A stretch of DNA of 64,000 nucleotides, taken from Kribbella pratensis (lineage in GTDB: Bacteria; Actinomycetota; Actinomycetes; Propionibacteriales; Kribbellaceae). Under the pieces are notes generated by a model. It made no database searches. It saw nothing but the letters and a program-made list of their open reading frames with translations, and was not told the DNA's origin. Every line of letters begins with the position of its first letter. The first letter of the stretch is position 1. The position numbers and the translations under genes are program-made. This document shows positions 9,220-17,193 of this stretch, piece after piece. The stretch spans positions 2,043,846 to 2,107,845 of the forward strand of contig NZ_SODP01000002.1 of assembly GCF_004365355.1 (NCBI RefSeq), written 5' to 3'.

Positions 9220-9266
9220 TTTACAACGTTTAACGTGGTTGTCTACAACGATTGACAATCGCTGTA
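9220..9266. promoter_or_regulatory. Candidate LacI operators in the GH51/lacI divergent promoter region
   Basis: Two palindromic elements occupy the 120-bp gap. The right one (9244-9266) is TACAaCGATTGaCAATCGcTGTA, with ten of eleven pairs matching around base 9255. The left one contains ACAAC (9223-9227) facing GTTGT (9238-9242), with AACGTT at 9225-9230. Both share the ACAACG half-site. LacI-family proteins typically bind such sites and repress both directions. Operator assignment is inferred from position and symmetry. Confidence 0.65.
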
Positions 9267-9320
9267 AAGAGTTCACGGTGGCAGACTCGGGCGACAGGCC
9301 GGCGACTGGAGGTTCTCGGG

Positions 9321-10319
9321 ATGGCGACCAGGCTGAGTGATGTGGCCGCGCAGGCCGGCGTTTCGGTCAAGACCGTGTCGAACGTGATCAACGACTACCC
9401 GCACATCACCGCGCGGACCCGGGCCAAGGTCGAGGCCGCGATCGCCGCCCTGGGCTACCGGCCGAACGTCAGCGCCCGCTCACTGCGCAAAGGCCGCTCG
9501 GACTTCATCGCGCTGGCCATCCCGGAGATGGCCTCGCCGTACTTCGCCGAGCTCGGCGCCGAGATCAGCCGGGCCGCGAAGCGTCGCGGGATCACCGTGC
9601 TGATCGACCAGACCGAGGGCGAGTCCGCGGCCGAGAAGCTGGTCCTGGACGGGATGCGCGGGCAACTGATCGACGGCATCATCTTCTCCCCGATCACGAC
9701 CGTGCCGGCCAAGCTGACCGTCGCCGACATCGGGAAGCCGCTGGTCCTGCTCGGCGAGCGACCGGCCGGCGGCCAGTTCGACCGGGTCGCGGTCAACTCG
9801 GTCCAGGCGTCGTGCGACGCCACCACGCATCTGATCTCGATCGGCCGACGGCGGATCGCGGCGATCGGCGTCGGTGGGACGAGCACCGGGGTGGTACGGC
9901 GGAAGGGATACCGGAAGGCACTCAAGGCGGCCGGCCTGCCACACGATCCGGCGCTCGAGCTCGCCGGGACCGGATACCACCGCGAGGACGGCGCCGCGTC
10001 GATGCGCGAACTGCTGGCATTGCCCGAGCCACCGGACGCGGTCTTCTGCTTCAACGACCTACTCGCCCTCGGCGCACTCCGAACGCTGGCCGACGCCGGA
10101 CTGCGCGCTCCGCATGACATCGCCGTGGTCGGCTTCGACGACATCGAGGACGGCCGGTACCACTCACCGACGCTGTCCACGATCTCGCCCGACAAGGAGT
10201 GGCTGGCCGACAACGCGGTCGCCCTACTCCTGGACCGGATCGCCGGAAACGGTGAAGCCGCCCATCGCGACCTCACCGTTCCGTACACCCTACAGATCCG
10301 CGAATCGACGGCCGGCTAG
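9321..10319 (+). CDS. LacI-family transcriptional repressor
   Basis: The 332-residue protein has the N-terminal LacI helix-turn-helix (RLSDVAAQAGVSVKTVSNVI, residues 4-23) and hinge (RPNVSARSLR, about 50-60). A periplasmic-binding-like effector domain follows, with the typical PDAVFCFNDLLALGAL and DIAVVGFDDI. I start at ATG 9321, which has GGAGG eleven bases upstream; an upstream in-frame reading from 9252 would begin inside the operator. It is divergent from the GH51-GH43 operon and is the obvious candidate for its arabinose- or arabino-oligosaccharide-responsive repressor. The inducer is not visible from sequence. Confidence 0.92.
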   Translation: MATRLSDVAAQAGVSVKTVSNVINDYPHITARTRAKVEAAIAALGYRPNVSARSLRKGRSDFIALAIPEMASPYFAELGAEISRAAKRRGITVLIDQTEGESAAEKLVLDGMRGQLIDGIIFSPITTVPAKLTVADIGKPLVLLGERPAGGQFDRVAVNSVQASCDATTHLISIGRRRIAAIGVGGTSTGVVRRKGYRKALKAAGLPHDPALELAGTGYHREDGAASMRELLALPEPPDAVFCFNDLLALGALRTLADAGLRAPHDIAVVGFDDIEDGRYHSPTLSTISPDKEWLADNAVALLLDRIAGNGEAAHRDLTVPYTLQIRESTAG

Positions 10320-10327
10320 CGCCTGTC

Positions 10328-11470
10328 CTATCGCTCCGGGAAACCGGCGAGTTGCTTGGCCAGTCCGTTCTGCGTCTTACCGAGGCGACCAGCCAGACCG
10401 AGTACGGCGTTCCGCACCGGACGAATCGCCCGCGGGACATTGGCCAGCCGGGTCAGGCGGTGTGCGAGTCCGATGACCCGGACCGCCTCCGCACGGCTGT
10501 TCGTCGCGTAGGCATCCAGGCCTGACTCGTCACCGGCCAGCGCCGCCGACAGTGCGTCCGCCAGAACGACCGCGTCGCGCAGGCCCAGGTTCATGCCCTG
10601 ACCGCCGGCCGGGCTGTGCGTGTGCGCCGCGTCGCCGGCGAGCAGCACCCGGCCGGACCGGTACTTGTCCGCGACCCGCTCGTGGATCCGGAAGCGGGAA
10701 CCCCAGACGACCTCGGTGACCTTCGGGTGCGACTTCCGCGGACCGCGGTCGTCGACCAGGTGCTGCGCGAATGCCAGGTCGGGGTGCTCGGGCGCATCGT
10801 GCACCTCAGCGACCAGACGGAAGCTTCCGTCCGGCAAGGGTGCGACGACGAGCAGTCCGGCCGCCGCGAAGTACAGCGCGACCTCGTCGGTCGGCAGCCC
10901 ACTTGCGACGCGTACGTCGACCAGGCTCAGCGACAGCTCCAGCGTGTTGCCGGGCATCCGCAGGCCGGCCAGCTCGCGGATCGTGCTGTGCATGCCGTCG
11001 GCGGCCACGACGTACTGCGCGTGGATCACGTCGCCGTTGTCCAGCGTGACCTCCGCACCGTCGGGGGTCTGGGCCAGCCCGGTCGCGGCGTACGGGCGGA
11101 GGACCGAGCCGCCGAGTTCCTCGAGCCGGTCGAGCAGGACCTGCTCGGTGACGGGTTGCGGGATCATCGTGACGAACGGGTACGCGGTCGGGAGGTCCTC
11201 GAAGCCGACCGGGATCAGCTTGCGGTCACCGGCCCGGATCGCGAAGTCCTCCAGCTCCAGCCCCCGGTCGACGAGCTGCTTGGTCACCCCGAGCGGCTCC
11301 AGCACCTCCAGAGTCCGCGGGTGGATCACACACGCCCGCGAGGTGTTCGTGCCCTCGGCCTGCTTGTCGATCACCACCACGTCGTGCCCGTGCAGCTTGA
11401 GACCGACCGCCACCGCGAGCCCGACCGGACCCGCACCTACCACTACGACCTCTGCATTCCGCGGAGTCAT
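10328..11470 (-). CDS. FAD-dependent aromatic-ring-type monooxygenase (PHBH/TfdB family)
   Basis: The 380-residue protein has the Rossmann FAD motif GAGPVGLAVAVGL near residue 12, a second strand ending VVVIDKQ, and the family's second FAD/ribityl motif GDAAHTHSPAGGQGMNLGLRD near residue 275. These are features of class A flavin monooxygenases that hydroxylate aromatics or polyketides with NAD(P)H. The start ATG has GGAG eight bases upstream. It is convergent with lacI (8 bp apart) and divergent from a TetR gene, with a strong inverted repeat between. A TetR-controlled detoxification or aromatic-degradation step is the likely role. The substrate is unknown. Confidence 0.88.
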   Translation of the reverse strand: MTPRNAEVVVVGAGPVGLAVAVGLKLHGHDVVVIDKQAEGTNTSRACVIHPRTLEVLEPLGVTKQLVDRGLELEDFAIRAGDRKLIPVGFEDLPTAYPFVTMIPQPVTEQVLLDRLEELGGSVLRPYAATGLAQTPDGAEVTLDNGDVIHAQYVVAADGMHSTIRELAGLRMPGNTLELSLSLVDVRVASGLPTDEVALYFAAAGLLVVAPLPDGSFRLVAEVHDAPEHPDLAFAQHLVDDRGPRKSHPKVTEVVWGSRFRIHERVADKYRSGRVLLAGDAAHTHSPAGGQGMNLGLRDAVVLADALSAALAGDESGLDAYATNSRAEAVRVIGLAHRLTRLANVPRAIRPVRNAVLGLAGRLGKTQNGLAKQLAGFPER

Positions 11471-11535
11471 CGTCGCTCCTTTCCTGACCCCTTCCCCCGA
11501 GCGAAGCGAGGGGTCTCTTTCGTCTTTCGTTTTAT

Positions 11536-11591
11536 CAACGCTTGTTGACTTCTACGTTAGGACCGCTCCCGAGGAAAGTCAACAAGTGTTG
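11536..11591. promoter_or_regulatory. Inverted-repeat operator between monooxygenase and tetR
   Basis: CAACGCTTGTTGACT (11536-11550) and AGTCAACAAGTGTTG (11577-11591) are reverse complements at 14 of 15 positions, separated by 26 bp. Each arm is itself a CAAC-N4-GTTG dyad. This is the arrangement expected for two TetR dimers controlling both divergent genes. The right arm ends 16 bp before the tetR start codon. Confidence 0.7.
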
Positions 11592-11607
11592 GCATATGCT
11601 GTGTGGC

Positions 11608-12168
11608 ATGGCAGAGAAGAAGTCGGACCGGACCCGGGCGTCGATCCTCGCGGCGGCCCGGGAGCGGTTCGGTGCGGACGGGTACGAGCGCGCCACGATC
11701 CGGGCGATCGCGGCCGACGCGTCGATCGACCCGGCGATGGTGATGCGGTACTACGGCAGCAAGGAGAAGCTGTTCGCGGCCGCAGCGGAGTTCGACGTAC
11801 GACTACCGGATCTGCGCGACGTACCGCGCGAGCAGGCCGGAGAAGTGCTCGTGCGCCACCTGGTCGAGCGGTGGGAGGAGGACGACACGCTACGGGTGCT
11901 GCTGCGTACTGCGGTCACCAACGAGGCCGCGGCCGAGCGGATGCGGCAGGTGTTCATCGGGCAGCTCACGCCCGCGTTCGAGCGCGCCGCGATGGACGAG
12001 CCGGCCGTGCGGGCGGGGTTGATCGCGACGCAGGCGCTTGGCTTCGCGCTGTGCCGCTACATCCTCGCGTTCGAGCCGATCGTCGGCCTGTCCACCGACG
12101 ACGCGGTCGCGTGGCTCGGCCCGACGATCACGCGCTACTTGACCTCGCCGGTGCCAAGTGTCCCGTAG
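11608..12168 (+). CDS. TetR-family transcriptional regulator
   Basis: The 186-residue protein has the N-terminal TetR helix-turn-helix (TIRAIAADASIDPAMVMRYYGSK, about residues 32-54) and an all-helical ligand domain. I start at ATG 11608 (MAEKKSDRTRAS). An ATG 12 bp upstream is also possible, while the longer reading from 11542 runs through the operator. It is divergent from the flavin monooxygenase and very likely represses it. The last codons, AGT GTC CCG TAG, lie in a 26-bp inverted-repeat arm shared with the end of the convergent gene. Confidence 0.9.
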   Translation: MAEKKSDRTRASILAAARERFGADGYERATIRAIAADASIDPAMVMRYYGSKEKLFAAAAEFDVRLPDLRDVPREQAGEVLVRHLVERWEEDDTLRVLLRTAVTNEAAAERMRQVFIGQLTPAFERAAMDEPAVRAGLIATQALGFALCRYILAFEPIVGLSTDDAVAWLGPTITRYLTSPVPSVP

Positions 12169-12250
12169 GCGGTGTGGCTTGAGTGATAGCGGTGTCGAGG
12201 TGCGTGCCTGGGCGCCGATAGCGCCAAGCCACACCGACTACGGGACACTT
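12156..12250. repeat. 26-bp inverted repeat joining the 3' ends of two convergent genes
   Basis: The left arm (12156-12181) and right arm (12225-12250) are reverse complements at 25 of 26 positions, with a 43-nt loop that itself contains GGCGC/GCGCC. Each arm includes the stop codon of the gene entering it, so both proteins end Ser-Val-Pro-stop from identical codons. It could act as a bidirectional terminator or be a captured palindromic repeat. Confidence 0.85.
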
Positions 12251-13017
12251 AACCAGGTGTGAACGGCGGGCAGCGTCTCCGCTAGCGACGGCAGCTCCGG
12301 GTGCCATTTGAGCTCCCACTCCAGTGAGAGTGGGTAGTCGGTCCCGTCGAGGGTCTGCAGCAGCTCCTGGATCGGGAAGTCGCCGGCGTCGATCGCCACC
12401 GGACGGTAGTCGTGCTGCGAGTCGGCCTGCTTGAACTGCACGACGTCGACCCACGGCTTCAGCAACGCGAACGATTCAGCCAGGGTCTCGCCGTGCGACC
12501 AGGTATGCGAGCTGTCCCAGATCGCCTTGACGTTGTGGCCGGGGACGTCGGCGTCGAGCAGCGCGCAGAACGCAGCAACCTGGCGGGCGGTCGAGTGCGA
12601 GTCGTGCGTCTCCAGCAGGATCGGGACGTCCCGCGGTGCGGTCGTCACGCGATCGAGCGCGCGGATCTCGCCTGCGCTGGGGGATTCCGCCGTACCGGTG
12701 TCATCGGCCGGGTCGTCGCCGGGGAAGACGCGGACCCCGCGGGCGCCGAGGTCGCCGGCCAGCTCCAGATGGGCTTCGAGGGGCTGGTCCTCGACGGCGC
12801 AGAGCTTCACGTAGCTGCTGACCGCGAAGATCTCCAGGCCGGCATCCTCGATCCGGGTCCGCAGCTCACGCCGCTCGGCCGCGGTCAGGCAGGTGTGGGT
12901 GAACTCGTCCGGCGCGGCCCGCAGTTCCAGACCGGTGAATTTGTTGCCCTGGGCAAGCGAAAGAACCTCGTCGAGTGGAGCTCCGGGACAACCGAGAGTG
13001 GCGAAACCTAGACGCAT
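12238..13017 (-). CDS. Sugar phosphate isomerase/epimerase-like TIM-barrel protein (AP endonuclease 2 fold)
   Basis: The 259-residue protein begins MRLGFATLGCPGAPLDEVL and carries the fold's metal-site positions: LLETHDSHS, AIWDSSHTW and SLEWELKW. These correspond to xylose-isomerase-like TIM barrels (PF01261) that use a divalent metal to isomerise or epimerise sugars or inositol derivatives. Length fits the family. No signal peptide is present, so it acts in the cytosol. No sugar kinase or transporter lies next to it, so the substrate cannot be named. The C-terminus lies in the inverted repeat shared with tetR. Confidence 0.8.
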   Translation of the reverse strand: MRLGFATLGCPGAPLDEVLSLAQGNKFTGLELRAAPDEFTHTCLTAAERRELRTRIEDAGLEIFAVSSYVKLCAVEDQPLEAHLELAGDLGARGVRVFPGDDPADDTGTAESPSAGEIRALDRVTTAPRDVPILLETHDSHSTARQVAAFCALLDADVPGHNVKAIWDSSHTWSHGETLAESFALLKPWVDVVQFKQADSQHDYRPVAIDAGDFPIQELLQTLDGTDYPLSLEWELKWHPELPSLAETLPAVHTWLSVP

Positions 13018-13029
13018 ACGGCTATCGGC

Positions 13030-15162
13030 TCAGGCCCAGCGGCCGCGGCGCGGATGGGTCCGCGGCGGGGTCGGCTGTTCGGGGTCAGTGGGCTCCTGCT
13101 CGTACGAGTACGGCGTCTGCTGCTGGTACTCGGTCTGCTCCGGCTCGGGCGAGTACTGCGACCCGTACGACTCCGAGGCGTAGTTCGGGCTGTACGTCTC
13201 GTACGACTCGGTGCTCGTGTACTCCGACCCGGTGTTGTTGCTGTAGGTGTCGTACTCGTAGTTGCTCGAGCTGTAGCTGTTGCTGCTGTACTCCGAGCTG
13301 TACGGCGAGTAGTCCGAGGTGTACGACGTCGACTCGTAGCTCGTGTACCCCTCGTCGTTGTTCGACGAGTACGTCGGCTCCGGACCGTACGACGGGACCG
13401 GCGGGAGCGGCTTCGACGGCGTCAGGAAGTCGTCGGGCTCCTGGTAGCCCTGGTCGTCCTGGTGGCTTGGCGCAGGGGCCGGCTCGTAGTACCCGGAGGA
13501 CGCCGACACGTGCGAGGACGGCTGCGTGTGCTCGGACTGGCCGTAGACGCTGTGGTCGGAGTACGACGAGTAGCTGGTGTGCTCGGACTCCGCACCGTAC
13601 GTGGAATGGCTCTCGACGGCCGGCTGGATCGCCGACGGGCTGTCGACCGCGACCCGAGCGGCCCGGCGTCCGGCGCGCGCAACTGGCGCGGGCTCAGGCT
13701 CGGGTGCGGTCTGCGCCTCCACCGGGGAGGACGTGTAATCGGTCTCGTACGAGTACGGCTCGGAGTAGCGCGCGGCCCACGGCTGCTCGGCCGGCTGCTG
13801 CGGCCCTGACCGGGCCGGTGGGGTGGGGAAGGTATCCGGCGCAGCCTGGTAGGCGTACGGGTCGGGCTGGACGACGGTCATCGGCGCGGCCTCGTCGAGC
13901 CAGCTGCTCGCCGTACCCGCCGTACTCGTCGTGCCGAGCAGGTCGTCGGAGTTGCGGTAGTCGCTCCAGGACGGCTGGGACTCGTACGTCGTCTCCGCGG
14001 CCGGCTTCTCGTCGCGCCAGGACTCGATCGGGCTGAACTGCTCGGTCGCCGGACCGGCGTCGTTGTCCTGCCACCTCTCGACGACCGGAGCGAACGGGCT
14101 CCACTTCGGCGACTCCTCGACCACCGGGTCACCGGCAAAAGCGGCCGGTGCGGCGGCGCCGTCGCCCGGGAAGCCCTGCGGTGCGGGCTGTGCCGGCGGG
14201 GTCGGGGCGAAGGGGCTCGGTGCGGGAGCCTGCGGAGCGAACGGGCTGCCTGCCGGGGCCGGCGTCTGGTGGCCGCCGGCCAGCTGCAGCTGCGGCTCGC
14301 GGACGAGACCCACCGCCGGCGACGCGGCGATCGGCTCGGAGATCGCGGGCTGCTCGTCGGTGTCGTCGTTCGCGTACGACGGAACCTGGGTCACCTCGTA
14401 CGACGGGACTGCGCTCAGCTTCGGCGCCTGGTCCCACCACGGCACCCACGCGCGGGTGGTCTGCATGTGGTTGATCTTGCGGATCACCATCGTCGCCGCG
14501 ACCGCGGAAACAGCGGTCAGCACGAGGGACGCGGTACCGGCGAGGGCGATCCCACGCAGCGAGCCGACGGTCGCTTCCATCCACATCAGGAACCGGCGCA
14601 CGACCACGTCGAACGCAAGAGCGCCGATCCAGGCCACCCACCACACCGAGGTGAGGCCGGGAGTCCTGAACCGGCGCAGGTCGTCGGCGTACACAGGGGT
14701 CTTCGGATCGCTGGCGAGCCAGACGTCGTCGACGATCTGCTTGGGGTACCAGAGGTTCGGGCCGGGGCAGAACCAGCTCGCCAGCACCCAGCCATGGCTG
14801 CGGCGATGGTCTGCCTGGCAGAACACCTCAGAGTTGACCCGGGCCCGCCAGAGCCAGATGACGAAGACGACCGCGGCGGCGACCGAGATGATCACGTTCG
14901 GGACCGCGGTGACCTTGGCGATGGCGTCGGCGCGGTTCAGATCCGCGTCGTCGACGTTCGGCATCCCGCCGAGATAGCGGTGGACGACCGAGTAGGTGTT
15001 CCAGTCCGACCAGGTGGACAGCAGGTGCGTGACCGTCGACGCACCGAGCAGTCCGATGGCGATCTTCCCGACCGTCCCGACCTGCTGGAACTCTTCAGCC
15101 GCGTGCGGCTGCCACTCTTCCTGATCGTCGACAGCAGTCAATAATGCCTGCGGGTGGCTCAC
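13030..15162 (-). CDS. DUF4328 membrane protein with a long Tyr/Ser-rich C-terminal tail
   Basis: About 710 residues from GTG 15162, with GAGGGA upstream; a 56-codon in-frame extension looks non-coding. Residues about 25-260 form a DUF4328 domain with roughly four to six membrane helices and the marks VIWLWRARVNSE, GWVLASWFCPGPNLWYPKQIVDDV and a final MQTTRAWVPWWDQAP. The remaining 440 residues are disordered. A Pro/Ala stretch comes first. A tail of about 200 residues follows, built almost wholly of Ser, Tyr, Glu, Asn and Thr (for example SSEYSSNSYSSSNYEYDT), ending in a basic RTHPRRGRWA. DUF4328 has no established function. The adjacent gene encodes a bare DUF4328 domain. Confidence 0.82.
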   Translation of the reverse strand: MSHPQALLTAVDDQEEWQPHAAEEFQQVGTVGKIAIGLLGASTVTHLLSTWSDWNTYSVVHRYLGGMPNVDDADLNRADAIAKVTAVPNVIISVAAAVVFVIWLWRARVNSEVFCQADHRRSHGWVLASWFCPGPNLWYPKQIVDDVWLASDPKTPVYADDLRRFRTPGLTSVWWVAWIGALAFDVVVRRFLMWMEATVGSLRGIALAGTASLVLTAVSAVAATMVIRKINHMQTTRAWVPWWDQAPKLSAVPSYEVTQVPSYANDDTDEQPAISEPIAASPAVGLVREPQLQLAGGHQTPAPAGSPFAPQAPAPSPFAPTPPAQPAPQGFPGDGAAAPAAFAGDPVVEESPKWSPFAPVVERWQDNDAGPATEQFSPIESWRDEKPAAETTYESQPSWSDYRNSDDLLGTTSTAGTASSWLDEAAPMTVVQPDPYAYQAAPDTFPTPPARSGPQQPAEQPWAARYSEPYSYETDYTSSPVEAQTAPEPEPAPVARAGRRAARVAVDSPSAIQPAVESHSTYGAESEHTSYSSYSDHSVYGQSEHTQPSSHVSASSGYYEPAPAPSHQDDQGYQEPDDFLTPSKPLPPVPSYGPEPTYSSNNDEGYTSYESTSYTSDYSPYSSEYSSNSYSSSNYEYDTYSNNTGSEYTSTESYETYSPNYASESYGSQYSPEPEQTEYQQQTPYSYEQEPTDPEQPTPPRTHPRRGRWA

Positions 15163-15370
15163 GTCTCGCGTCCCTCGCGTCGCTGGAACTCCGTCGTCTG
15201 TTCGGCGCTTCGGCCAGGTCCTGCCCCCGCATGACCGAGCCACATTGATACCACGAAGTAGGTACGCCAAGGGAGCCGGCCCCAGCACGGAGGGTGTCGA
15301 CTTAACGTGTTCTTTTCGTACGCCCATCACCAGTGGTAACGACTGATCGGACAGGGCGTGACGGTTTGGT

Positions 15371-16090
15371 TTACCGCGCAGGTGGTTGGAAGCCGTTGTG
15401 CGGTGTCCCGGCCGACCACCACGGCACCCATGGACGCATGCTCTGCAGTTCGTCGATCCGCTGGATCAGGAGCACCGCGAGCACGGCCGCGCCGGTGGTG
15501 AACAGCGCTGAGACGGAGGACAGTATGACGTTGGTCCGCAGGTCTCCGAGCTGCGACGCGCCGGCGAGCACCCCTCTTTGCACGATGTTTCCGGTGACCA
15601 GTCCGATCACCCAACTGATCCACCAGGCCCAGACCAACTGGGTGCCCGGAATCTCCTTCAGGGTCAGGGTGTGCGGATCGGTCCGCGGATCGCTGGCCGC
15701 GACGATGTCGTCGACGACCTGCTTGGGGTACCAGAGGTTGACCACCGGGACGAGCCAGCAGCCGAGCACCCAACCACGGGTGAAGCGGTGCTGGCCACGG
15801 CAGAACATCTCCGCGTTCCACCGGACCCGCCAGAGCCAGACGATGAAGACCGCAGCGGCCGCGAACAGCGCGAGCGCGGAGACGATGCCGAGCGAGCCCG
15901 AGATCAGGTCCGCCTCGTCCAGTTTGTCCGGGTCGGCGCCGTACGTCTTGAGCGTGTGGTAGGAGTACCAGTCCGACCATGCGGTCGCCCACGCGGTGAC
16001 CGTGACCAGTCCGATCAGGATCGACGCGCTGACGCCCATCGGCCGCTCGGAACTGAACCACCGGTCCAGCGGTACCTGTGACGCCGGCAT
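15371..16090 (-). CDS. DUF4328 membrane protein, short paralogue
   Basis: The 239-residue protein is a DUF4328 domain with no tail. It shares AAVFIVWLWRVRWNAEMFC, GWVLGCWLVPVVNLWYPKQVVDDI and MRPWVPWW with the downstream 710-residue protein. Hydrophobic segments near residues 20-38, 70-92, 105-125, 150-172 and 190-212 suggest about five membrane helices. It lies about 210 bp upstream of its paralogue in the same orientation, so the pair probably arose by tandem duplication, the other copy gaining the disordered tail. The invariant LWYPKQ/VVDD segment may sit at the membrane face. Function unknown. Confidence 0.8.
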   Translation of the reverse strand: MPASQVPLDRWFSSERPMGVSASILIGLVTVTAWATAWSDWYSYHTLKTYGADPDKLDEADLISGSLGIVSALALFAAAAVFIVWLWRVRWNAEMFCRGQHRFTRGWVLGCWLVPVVNLWYPKQVVDDIVAASDPRTDPHTLTLKEIPGTQLVWAWWISWVIGLVTGNIVQRGVLAGASQLGDLRTNVILSSVSALFTTGAAVLAVLLIQRIDELQSMRPWVPWWSAGTPHNGFQPPAR

Positions 16091-16199
16091 GGATCACACA
16101 TAGCACAACACCGCGTGACCGGGCGAGAACATCACGTTGTCATCGGTCGGTGGCGTATTTCCGCCAGAAACTGTCGGTGGCCGGCGCGAGGATGGTGGC

Positions 16200-16691
16200 A
16201 TGCGCTGGTCCGTGATCGATTCGCCCATCGGCGACCTGACCCTTGCGGTCGACGACACCGGGCTGTGCCGGCTGCATTTCGGCAGATCAAGCACAGCTGG
16301 AGCAGCCGACCGTCCGGTCACGGCCGACCCGCTGCTGACCGAGGCTGCCGAGCAACTCAAGGCGTACTTCGCCGGCGAGCTCCAGGAGTTCACGCTGCCG
16401 CTGTCGGTCCGTGGCGGCTCCGACTTCGAGCGCGCGGTCTGGGCTCAGCTGACCCGCATCCCGTACGGCGAGATGCAGACGTACGGCGAGGTCGCCAAGA
16501 TCGTCGGCGATGCCGGCGCGGCCCGCGCTGTCGGCACCGCCTGCAACCGGAACCCGATCGCGATCGTCGTGCCCTGCCACCGGGTCGTCGGCGCCGGCGG
16601 CAAGATGGTCGGCTTCGGCGGCGGCATCCCGACCAAGCGCCATCTGCTCGAGCTCGAGGCACGGGTCACGCTCGAGACTCTCTGGACCTGA
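16200..16691 (+). CDS. ogt: Methylated-DNA--protein-cysteine S-methyltransferase
   Basis: The 163-residue protein transfers alkyl groups from O6-alkylguanine in DNA to its own cysteine, a suicide repair reaction. The active site IAIVVPCHRVVGAGG (C126), the DNA-binding helix around TACNRNPI and the asparagine hinge are all present. The N-terminal part (MRWSVIDSPIGDLTLAV) is the usual ribonuclease-H-like domain. I start at ATG 16200. GAGGAT lies nine bases before it and could serve as ribosome-binding site or as the -10 of a leaderless transcript. It is divergent from the DUF4328 gene. Confidence 0.93.
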   Translation: MRWSVIDSPIGDLTLAVDDTGLCRLHFGRSSTAGAADRPVTADPLLTEAAEQLKAYFAGELQEFTLPLSVRGGSDFERAVWAQLTRIPYGEMQTYGEVAKIVGDAGAARAVGTACNRNPIAIVVPCHRVVGAGGKMVGFGGGIPTKRHLLELEARVTLETLWT

Positions 16692-16819
16692 TCGACGTCA
16701 GACCTGACGAAGATCTGACACTCGTTCGGGCCCGATCGGGGCGCGGTGGGAACGCTGGGGCACTAACGTTTGAAGCGAGTGATTCAGGCGCCCTCCCACC
16801 TGCCTTGGAAGACATACAA

Positions 16820-17131
16820 ATGAACAATGACCGCACCTCTGACCACCTCCACCCCGACCTCAGTGCCCTGATGGACAAGAGCGCCGAGGAATGGTCGGCC
16901 CCGGAGATCCAGGGCGCTGCTCGCGCAGCCCTGAAGACACATGCTCCGGACCGCGAGCCGATGACCTGGATCAGGCGCTTCAAGGTCGTTCCCTGGCTGC
17001 ACCGCAACGACGCGGTCTGCCTGAGCTGCGGCGGCACCTACCCGTGCATCACCCATCGGTACGCCACCCAGTTGCTGTCAGCCGGCCGCTACACGATCAC
17101 GAAGACCGATCCCGAACCACAGCCGGGCTGA
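16820..17131 (+). CDS. Small conserved-looking protein with a Cys/His cluster
   Basis: The 103-residue product starts MNNDRTSDHLHPDLS and has a C-terminal cluster CLSCGGTYPCITH (three Cys and a His within 13 residues) that could bind a metal. Hydrophobicity is low and no signal peptide is seen. Codon usage is typical of the neighbourhood, and the gene is followed directly by a strong terminator, which supports expression. The start at ATG 16820 is chosen because the in-frame sequence upstream looks like a shadow of ogt. Function unknown. Confidence 0.6.
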   Translation: MNNDRTSDHLHPDLSALMDKSAEEWSAPEIQGAARAALKTHAPDREPMTWIRRFKVVPWLHRNDAVCLSCGGTYPCITHRYATQLLSAGRYTITKTDPEPQPG

Positions 17132-17143
17132 CGGTTACAAAGA

Positions 17144-17179
17144 CGAAGGTCCCGCACCCTGCTGGGTGCGGGACCTTCG
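17144..17179. terminator. Strong bidirectional hairpin terminator
   Basis: A perfect 16-bp stem (17144-17159 with 17164-17179) closes a 4-nt loop. The core is GGTCCCGCACCC tgct GGGTGCGGGACC. It lies between the convergent genes ending at 17131 and 17194. No U-tract follows, which is usual in high-GC actinobacteria. Confidence 0.85.
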
Positions 17180-17193
17180 CCGTTGCGGTGGAG

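Noticed and set aside
13200..13420. Repeated gta/cga-rich pattern suggestive of a CRISPR array
   Set aside because: The repeats are Tyr/Ser codons of an open reading frame with no constant-length spacers.
12975..14036. 353-codon frame opposite the Tyr/Ser-rich tail, full of Ser/Thr/Arg
   Set aside because: It is the complement of the repetitive tail. The minus-strand reading continues into a real DUF4328 domain, so that strand is coding.
16115..16819. Upstream extension of the 103-residue Cys/His protein over ogt
   Set aside because: It overlaps ogt in another frame with arginine-rich translation. A start at 16820 is more sensible.
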